From NCBI GenBank assembly GCA_964034945.1, contig OZ035961.1, positions 86,694,124-86,758,123 of the forward strand: DNA of 64,000 bases, read 5' to 3'. The stretch is from Chrysopilus asiliformis (Eukaryota; Arthropoda; Insecta; Diptera; Rhagionidae). The notes beneath the pieces are model-generated. The model saw nothing but the letters and a program-made list of their open reading frames with translations. It was not told the DNA's origin and ran no database searches. Each line of letters starts with the position of its first letter. Positions within the stretch are counted from its first letter, which is position 1. Shown here piece by piece: positions 56,071 through 64,000 of this stretch. The translations under genes were made by a program, and so were the position numbers.

Positions 56071-56521
56071 AACTTTGATTTGGTTCTGGGTAAATTATAA
56101 AGATTTAACTGGTTTAACCGGTTAAAATTCAATTATATAACCGGTTATCGGTTAACTGTAACCGTCCTATAACCGGTTATTCTTAACCGGTTAATAACCG
56201 GTTTCCATTCCCTAGTCTGAATGCGGTCTTAAATGCCAAGAGTTTCTGAATTGCGTATCCTAACACGTTTCGATTTCTTTCTAATGTACGATCCTCTATA
56301 TAAATGAATCTGTCGCTCGCTCTTGCTTGATTTACAACATCGGGTGACAATTTGGGTATATGTAACTTTAAGCGATTCCGACACTGGTGATAGTTGATAA
56401 TCATGATCATTTGTCACCGTACCATCCCAGAGCGACTGTTAGTGGTGTCCAGTTCTTTTATTTTAATTAACTTAAAATTTGATAAAAAAAAATGTTAGGG
56501 CGCAAATTATTTTCTTTAATC

Positions 56522-56593
56522 TAATGATGATGAACATTCGTTTTAAAAATATTACCGATAATGATGATGAACATTCGTTTTAAAAATATTACC
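56522..56593 (+). repeat. 35-bp tandem duplication
   Basis: Two exact copies of 'taatgatgatgaacattcgt...' start at 56522 and 56559. The surrounding 56223-57240 has no supported gene. Confidence 0.92.
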
Positions 56594-57245
56594 TTTGTTG
56601 ATATAACTTTTCTGAATTATCTTGATTTTGTTTTATAATTTAAAAAAAACTATATTTTGACATGATTTCTAGGTTCAACATGTTTCCAAAAACAGGTAAC
56701 GTTGGTTAAGTCCGTTTGCGTGCACTTTTCTTAAAAAAAAAGTTAGCCTCTGGGACTTAAATCATTTAAATTAGACATAAGTTGCTAAAATTCGTTGGTG
56801 CGAAGGCACTTAATTTATACCCTTAAATTAAAGAACTGTTCGCAACAATCACGTGATATTGTTTTTTATGTCAATTGAAAAAAATCGATGAATTTCAACG
56901 GTGACTGTTTCAGTGGAAAAGGATAGGATGTCACCCAAAGTCACTTATTTACCTTAATGCAAGTACGGCGTTCTCTGTCAGTGTTAGTGCAAGTCGAGGA
57001 ATCTCTCAATGATTTACTTTTTTTTACTTTCCATGACCATTTTAATTAACGAACTGGTGCCGTCATCAGAAGAATGCTTTACTGAAGAGTGAATAATTTC
57101 TCCTGGTGCGCATATTACTATTTTAAAGGGCATTTCTTTTGAAACCCTAACAAATTAGTAAGAAACTTGTTTTGTACGTTTTGTACTTTTTATATCATTT
57201 TGGAAGTGTAGAATAACCCATATAACTAGAAAGAAATTAAATCTC

Positions 57246-57580
57246 AAAGACTAGTGAATCCAGCCAAAATTTCTCCAGATTCAGATTCACCTATGTGAAA
57301 TTACCCTAAAATCGCCCCCATATTCGCAATTTACAACAAAAAATTCACCTGTTGTAAAGGTTTTATGAAAAACAACAATTTTTTTTTACCAAATCTCGAA
57401 AACTAAAGCGAAAGCAGCCAAAATTCCGTCAGATTCGGATTCAGCGATGTCAAATTACCCTAAAATAATTAAAATATTCACGACAATCAAACGAAAACAA
57501 AATTCTTTTCTCAAAAACTAGAGCTAATTCGGTTGCAGATTTGGAATCAGCAACGTCAAATTATCCTCAAAAAATTGGGT
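57246..57580 (+). repeat. Imperfect tandem repeat, three units
   Basis: Blocks 'agccaaaatt.c..cagattc.gattca.c.atgt.aaattaccctaaaat' near 57263 and 57417 recur more weakly near 57527. Spacing is about 110-155 bp. Non-coding. Confidence 0.62.
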
Positions 57581-57789
57581 AGCGTTTTGAACGACAAGAT
57601 TTGCCAACGACAATCGTAATATTCCTCTTCCTCAATAAAATAATAATACTAATGAAATCTATTAAGAAATATATAAATAATCGTTTACATTTTTTGGAAT
57701 TCAATTGATGGTGACAATGACTTTCTAATTTGACATATTCGATTTCAACAAAAACAAAATTACTTCTTAATTTAAATTACACGTTAATT

Positions 57790-58600
57790 TCATAAATTAA
57801 ATTCTTTTTCTAATTTATTTCGATATGGCAATGCTTTACTTAAGGATCTATACAAAAAATCACAAAATTCTTTGCAGTTGAGGAATTTTAAAACCTTATT
57901 TGTATCTAATTCTTCTTTTAAAAAAAATTTCTGAAACTAGTGAAAATAAAACAGACAGCAAGTATGTGTTTTCTTTTTCATTCCGGTTGCATAACGAGCA
58001 TATCTGAGAAGTATTATTTTTCCATGCCCGTGCATTTAGATCTAGTAGTCCGCCCCTTGTCCTAATAAAAGCCTCATTTGCCCGAGAGTGTTCATCATTG
58101 AAATAGTTCTAGTGACTCAAATAATTCAAGTTGCAGTACTCATCATGGTTGCGGGAGATTCTGCACATTCTGCGCTCTGCTTCCAGTGTATTTCCTTAAT
58201 ATTGCGTTAGACTTCGTTGAATTTGATCTTCCATTTCCTATTATCGTATATCCGCAGATTTATGTCGACCGCTATTGTTTCAGCAAAGGTTGCTAAATCT
58301 TTTGCACAAAATATATTCCTGTCTACAATTTTTTGGACTGAGAATCTAGGAAGTCTTTCGTCCGACATATCGACAACTCTTAAGACGTAGCTGAGATGCT
58401 GACTAGGGATATCCACAAAAAGTCTATTGAGCCCAGTTTGGATACGGAACATGTAATTCGGAGTTATTTCTAGCAAGTAAAAAGCCCATGCTTTATATGA
58501 AGAACCCATGAATTTTTTCCACTTCTTCGTACTACAGATAATTTCACTCTGCTTTTTTTACTGTGTTAATCTAGTACTCAAAACCCAAAAAAACCGTTTA
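57790..58600 (-). pseudogene. Non-LTR retrotransposon (LINE), 3' end of ORF2
   Basis: Minus strand: LPRFSVQKIVDRNIFCAKDL in one frame (to 58207), then after a frame change NEAFIRTRGGLLDLNARAWK and CSLCNRNEKENTYLLS, then LDTNKVLKFLNCKEFCDFLY, ending at TGA/TCA 57790. A 'LLDLN.RAW....CSLCN..E.E' block followed by a short helical tail is the usual C-terminus after the reverse transcriptase of several LINE clades. The RT and endonuclease are absent, so the copy is 5'-truncated. The clade is not determined. Confidence 0.58.
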
Positions 58601-61359
58601 CGTGCTATATATCTCAATAAATATTACTAATATGTTTAAGAAACGCAAAAACCAATGAGCAGAAATCAAAAACCACTGAACCATTGAAATTTTGAAGGCT
58701 CCAACACAATACCAAAATCTTGAAATTTAAAAAACCAGAACCAAGTGTTTGAAATTTTTTGGAACCAAATCCAAAACAAAATTTTCAAATTGAATAACCA
58801 ACACCAAAAATCAAAAGTCCAATTCAACCTTGAACCAAAACTGAATCACACTCAGAAAAGTTTTAGTTTGCACATCGACGGAGAACATAACAAGAATCGT
58901 GTTTCTAAGAACCCGAGGAAGAAAATGATACCAAACGTTATTAATTGTTATTAATAATCCATTTTAATATTGTATATTCATTTGCAAAAATTTATAAAAA
59001 TCAGTCATGCAAAATTAAAAACAGTCAACAAAAACAAAAATTAGTAGCATTTGGCTTTTACACAACATATTAATTGAGAATTTTGTGGCGAAAAGTCCCG
59101 AAAAATAGTAAAATTCAGGCTATGCACATATTACACATGCAGGGTTTTGGGGCCGAATTTTACAAGCTTAAATTTTGAAATGCATACGAATTTTGTGCGC
59201 ATTTCAAACTCACGCTTTACGGAATTTTGACCCAAGGATGATTCCAAAAATGGAGCATAATCAGAATCATGTTTTTTTATTTATTTTCAGTTGAAACTAT
59301 TATTAATTGTATTGTTTTTGACTTTTTTCATTTATATTAGCAGTAATATTTATTACTCGAAAAGATCTTTTGTGTGTAAAATAAAACTTTGTTTCCACAA
59401 AAAAAGTTATTTGTTACGATCTTATATAAAGCTAAAAGGATGAGTAAATTTTATAGAAATATTATGTAGTATGTGCACAGTTCTGACTAGTGGAATAGAA
59501 GAATCAAATTAATGTTCAAAAAAAATCTGCAAAATTAGATTACTTTTTTATTTTTTTTAAATCAATTTTTTTGTGTATTTGTCATGTACAAAATAAACTA
59601 ATTTTTTAAAACATTCGATTAAATTTGTTAATTATTTTTATGAATTAAACTGAACACGTATTTTTTTCTTCGTATTTTAAAGTTCATAAAATGTTTTTTT
59701 AAAAGTAACATTATACACTAATATCCTAAAGCCAGTTTAAATTTATAATTAGTCTTGTGATATACATATTGCAAAAAAAAAAAATATTGATATACCCATA
59801 TGTTATTTAAGTTATATTAATTAATTTCTTAACAAAAAACTTATTATTTAAGATACCAAAAAAATAATAGCTGTTATTACTCTTAATCTTGTATATAAAA
59901 TTTGATCAAAATTTACATGTAATTTTTATAAAAAATATTTTTTTAAATAAAATTAAAAATAGTGAGTCCTTTTTATTTCTGCTTACCTCATCCCAGAACG
60001 GATTTGTGTTTTTAATTTAAAACATAGTAGAAGCTCCTAGGACGCAATTGTAATAGAATCTAACTTCAAAACAGGATTTTCAGGTATGGGAAGTTTATAT
60101 AAAACCATATTTTAATATCGCGACGCGACTAGCTGGAGCCAAGTTTCTCTCTTAAGTATCGTCGCTCTTTTAGTGTATTCTTCATATTCTAGAAATACTT
60201 TCTTGACCAGCTTCACGCACGCACGACTAGTATCCTGAACTCCTTTTTAGCAGCAAAAAAAAAAGTGCAGAAATTCCCTTGTCCCTGAACAAGAAAACTT
60301 TCAAACAACTTATCAACCAATCTTTTCTTTCTGGACTACAAACCACAAAGATGAAAAACAACAAACATAGGCATTTTCTAGCTCTAACTGACTATCAAAA
60401 GCCGTTCTTCTTCATTAAAGAATTTTTCCCTAGGCTTTGGTTGTCCGTTCAAAAAAAATTTACCGGAAATCCGGTAAATATTGCAAATCCGCCACCAAAA
60501 GCGGCCAATTCCATAATCGGGGCCCTGAGTTGTTATGCATTTCTGATGTTGGAATTATTATGAGAAATTAAAACATTTCCGTACACTAGCATGATTTTTT
60601 TGGGTATTATTAATAAAGAAAATTCAGAATTTGTAACAAATTTTTCGCGTTGTGAGCCATTTTGATAATATACATTGAACACAATTTCATCTTTATCGGC
60701 TGAATAGTTTACGGCTAGGAATTTTGCTGTTTGCTTTTCTTAAAAGCGGCTCAGAATTTCAAAATCAGTGTAAGCACAAGTAACAAATTCTTCGCTTTTT
60801 ATTTATTTTATAAAATTTTCTGCCAAAAAAAAGTATTAGATACCATGAAAATTGGGAGAATAGGCTGATTGCACTCCTTTGAACGCTCTAGTTCGTTTTC
60901 AATAGTATCTACAGCAAAATTTCCCCCTGCTTCCCTTTTTAAAAAATGTGTGTGACTATTTTAGGTGGACAAAAATTTAAATACCCATTGCAAAGCAAGC
61001 TCTTAAACCCTCTAGCTGCACCTATTCCTTTGCCTTGACGCGAGTGCATTGACCAAATTTCTGCAATATAGAATAATCTGGCGTGAAGTCGGGTACGGTT
61101 TGCCTGTTAATTTTTTTGATTTCAATAAGATAGGAAAATCTAATTTGGCACGGTAAAAAATCGTATTTGGGGAATCGCTCCTGTAATTTCTAGTAAGCCA
61201 AATATCAGCAATCTCCAATATTTGCAGATCCCAATACCAAAATACTTGTAACATATGCGACAATGTATAAAAAAAGGCAAAACTTAAAGGTTCCTCAATT
61301 TTCTGAAAGGCTTTCTTATCCAATCGTCCTAACTTTTTAGTAAAGGTATCGGAAATTTT
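58601..61359. other. No supported gene
   Basis: Low-complexity 'aaccaaa' stretches lie at about 58720-58860 and long AT-rich DNA at 59240-59960. A 71-codon frame from ATG 60351 and a 103-codon minus frame (61012-61323) have no recognisable motif; both are of a length expected by chance here. Confidence 0.4.
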
Positions 61360-62305
61360 ATGAGAATCGTTCCAACCCGTAGTTGATTTTCATTTTTGTC
61401 AGAATCAGTTCCAACATTTTAGGAACTGTTCCCCTTTTTGGAAAGATTTATATTTTCTTTTATTGGCACGCGTTCAAATAAAATAATAATAGTTCCAATC
61501 AAATTCAGCATTCATTTCTATTCACCTAGGAACGTTTCCGGAAAAAAAAAATGTATTTAATCCCTGCATGATGGGATCGCTTTCATATAATAGGAATCGC
61601 TCCATATAATTTTTTTCTGCAAATATAGCTCGCATGTGAACAGCAAACGAAATCGACTTAAGCCTATTCGTATTATGCACAGCGCGGAGGTCGACTAAGT
61701 TTACTTCCGAACTGGGACATGCTTCTTGCAGCTGCTACAGACCAAACATATCTGAGCCCCACTAGGTGGACAAAATTTTCGGATGTGAAAACATTCACAT
61801 ATAATATAAAATATCTGATATGAACAGCACATGAATTTCTTATACAAAATCTACATTCTTGTGCAATTTACACAATAACCCGACAACTAAAATATTAGCT
61901 TATATAAAAATATATTTTTTTTTACAAAATCTGAAATATCTCAATAACGGTAAAAAAATGCAAATTTATAGAGCATTTTAATCATTTTAATTCTTCTATT
62001 TTTTCGAGAAATCGAAAAGTGCGTAGTTTCGGAGTTAATTGCAAAAAACGAAATTACGATTTTTAAAAAGCAGCTTTTTTGGTTACTTCTGGTAAACGGA
62101 TTTCCTCTAAAAGTTCATAAGATCGTCCCATTCCAAAATCAAACATGCCATTTCATGGTTTTAGCTTTAGTGGTGTTTGTGAAATATTGTACACAGACTG
62201 AGAGACAGAAGATATTTTTGTAATAATGCTCCGATCGACTCAGAAGTACTTGAGAAACGTTTTTTATGCAAAATTAAGAGGCCAGAATTTTTCATGAATA
62301 CTTAA

Positions 62306-62513
62306 CCCTTAATTTATGAGGTGAAAATCATATGCGTAAATGATGAGGTGGTTTCCAATGGACTTGTTCTAATCACATACCAAATCCGTGCTTTTAACTC
62401 GGCACATAACACCATACTGTATGAAGGAACTGAATATTTCAGAGTCACTGAAATAAATAGCAAAGAGAGAAAAGTCAATGTGGGTCCACTGGACCCACCT
62501 CATCAATTAAGGG
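62306..62513. mobile_element. piggyBac-type MITE, 208 bp
   Basis: It is flanked by TTAA on both sides (62302-62305 and 62514-62517) and ends in CCCTTAAT...ATTAAGGG. The inverted match runs on through TATGAGGTG with one indel. TTAA plus CCC/GGG ends are the piggyBac signature. A GGGTCCACTGGACCC palindrome lies at 62481-62495. The ORF 62321-62545 runs across its end and is chance. Confidence 0.87.
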
Positions 62514-62690
62514 TTAAGAAAGTAAAAAATATTGAAACGAAATAATGGGAATCATTCCCGTTATATAATAAAAATAATTTTCATTTTTTACCATTCTCCA
62601 GCAGTGATGCGTATCAGATACAATAGTACCATTCGGGACACTTTTTTTTAAAATTGGCTTCGGATACAAAGTAAAAATAACCTGGGGGCT

Positions 62691-62793
62691 TATCATGGAA
62701 TACGATATTTTGGAATTAGTCTGTTGTTAGTAAAAAACACTAGCAATAACACACACGTTACGATCGTTACGATTACGATTGTATTCCATGATA
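62691..62793. repeat. Short inverted repeat, possible MITE
   Basis: TATCATGGAATAC at 62691 and its exact inverse ending at 62793. Between them is 'acgttacgatcgttacgattacg'. No TSD. Confidence 0.5.
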
Positions 62794-63285
62794 GGATTTG
62801 GATACATTACCTTAAAACATCGAAAAAGTGGATACAATCAGATACATTTCGATAAAATGTCCACAAAATTGATTCAATTGGATAAAAATATAAAAAAAAA
62901 ACATCATCGAACATGTCGACAACGCTTTTTTGCCAAACTTGTCTTTGGAAAATAATAGACTGTATACATTAGCTAACACAGTCAATTTCTCTACAGCAAT
63001 TAATTTGCTCTAAAAAAACAATTTATGCTAAAAATATCACAGCAGAATAGATAATGTTTAGCAATTGTTTTAACAGCTGTTTCAAGCTTCCAATTTTTCA
63101 ATTTTTTTCGGAGACGTTACTAAGTTGATAGGAAGGATTACCGATCTTTAACTATTAACATTTTTTTGGACGCGTTCCAATAAAAAAAAGGAAATTTTTT
63201 TACTAAAAGGAATCCTAAAAATATTTGGAATGATTCTCAAAAATGTTTGGAACTGTTCAACTATGAGTTGGAGTGTGATTCCCTT

Positions 63286-64000
63286 CAAATTAGTTGTATT
63301 TCTACTTAATAGTAGAAGGTTTCCCGTCGATAATTGGAAACTTTCCCTAAGTTATTATACAAAAACTCGCACTTTTTCATATATTGCGATCCGTGCGTAA
63401 CCACGAAATTCGGTGATATTTTTTTCTCTTCGTTACTCCTATTTTTTCTCTCCGTGTAGTCCATTCACTCAAATAATGTAGCAAACGTTCACAACACCAA
63501 CTAATACTGAAACCGTAATTTTTAAAAATTTCAACTTTTATTAGCAGTATTTGAACTGTTGACTGGTAATTACTTCAATTACAATTTGGAAAATATGAAA
63601 ATTATATTTTGCTATTATTAAAGATAGCTACACGTTGCAATATTTTCTTACAAAATGATTTCAATCCTGAAGTTAAAAAATTTCCTACCTAATTTTTTTT
63701 TACAAAATTTCCCGAAAATAAAAATCTATTTTTAAAGTTAGAAAGAATTATAGCATTAGATCATTTTAAATTACACTGACTGAATCCATTACACAAATTA
63801 AAAGTTTTAAAATATAGACCCAGTAAGAAATATTTATTGAAATTGAATCAAATCTGGGAAAGAAAATGCTGAGAAATGTAATATCCGGTTTTTTGTTTTA
63901 TTTCATTATGATAGGGAAAAAAGGTTTTCAATAAAAATAAAACCCATTTTGCTATATATATATATACTACCCAAACCACGAATAGTTCGCCTATCAAGAA
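63286..64000. other. No gene seen
   Basis: AT-rich to the window end, with only a TATA run at 63953-63966. Nothing else supported. Confidence 0.4.

Larger units (their letters stand above)
54450..56214 (-). mobile_element. hAT element with 8-bp target duplication
   Basis: 1765 bp. The inverted ends TAGGGAATGGAAACCG are exact, with GTCTGAAT on both sides (54442-54449 and 56215-56222), the 8-bp TSD of hAT elements. Many AACCGGTTA palindromes line both ends. It contains transposase remains and a 677-bp MITE; about 1.08 kb of its own sequence is left, so it is internally deleted. Confidence 0.96.
61360..63285. mobile_element. Old element with long diverged inverted repeats
   Basis: The left arm (about 61360-61480: 'gagaatcgttccaac.cgtagttga', 'catttttgtcagaatcagttccaa', 'ttttattggcacgcgttcaaata') returns inverted at about 63160-63283 ('tattggaacgcgtcc', 'gagaatcattccaaat', 'catagttgaac'). 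The arms are about 120 bp and perhaps 75% alike by eye. No transposase is visible inside. It holds two later small elements. Confidence 0.45.

Noticed and set aside
60279..60563. 94-codon ORF
   Set aside because: It starts at TTG; from the first ATG it is 71 codons with no motif, a length expected by chance.
62321..62545. 74-codon ORF
   Set aside because: It runs through the piggyBac-type MITE and out across its TTAA end.
1..64000. tRNA, rRNA, CRISPR, operon or riboswitch features
   Set aside because: None seen. The genome is eukaryotic, and no cloverleaf or conserved rRNA stretch was noticed by eye; a tRNA scan would be needed to be sure.

Overview
The window is AT-rich animal DNA with spliceosomal introns (GT-AG, many of 50-250 bp) and a dense, nested load of mobile elements. 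The best anchored protein, an RBBP6/Snama-type ubiquitin ligase, reads like an insect and most like a dipteran orthologue. The element set (mariner, Tc1, Tigger/pogo, hAT, PIF/Harbinger, a piggyBac-type MITE, Helitron/PIF1 helicase, Ty3/gypsy-type LTRs) fits an insect too. A nematoceran fly is my guess from overall look, not something the sequence proves.

Layout. 1-5.95 kb: repeats, a Tigger-type element that keeps only its DNA-binding ORF, and a dispersed TCTG/TCCG repeat with a MITE inside it. 5.98-19.07 kb (+): the RBBP6/Snama gene in at least 13 exons. Its 7.4-kb intron 12 holds a complete single-exon gene of 1122 codons on the same strand (possibly the centriolar-satellite protein Moonraker/KIAA0753) and several MITEs. 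19-29 kb: a transposon pile-up with a Harbinger-type MITE, an LTR plus primer-binding site, a broken hAT transposase, an intact 1.29-kb mariner, and solo LTRs. 29.3-35.8 kb (-): one broken multi-exon gene of a family I cannot name. A solo LTR and a TA-flanked MITE cut it, part of it is tandemly duplicated (1.62-kb unit), and one copy carries a 1.18-kb Harbinger derivative whose empty site survives in the other copy. 36-46 kb: Tigger remains, nested MITEs, a mariner split by a solo LTR and fused in frame to a Helitron/PIF1-like helicase, and Myb/SANT- and MADF-like ORFs. 47.3-52.5 kb: a full-length decayed Tc1-like element, then a Harbinger transposase gene split by two younger elements, one of which carries its own Myb/SANT-like ORF. 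53.8-56.2 kb: a solo LTR and a hAT element with an 8-bp target duplication and a MITE inside. 57-64 kb: a LINE 3' end, tandem repeats, an old long-inverted-repeat element holding a piggyBac-type MITE, and otherwise featureless AT-rich DNA.

Only two host genes look functional: RBBP6/Snama and the gene nested in its intron. Almost everything else is mobile DNA or its debris. Its value lies in precise insertion records: many elements can be delimited to the base by terminal repeats and target-site duplications (TSDs), and several give back an open frame when removed. Most ORFs of 60-110 codons elsewhere are chance ORFs of AT-rich DNA and are not listed. All family names come from motif recognition without a database search.
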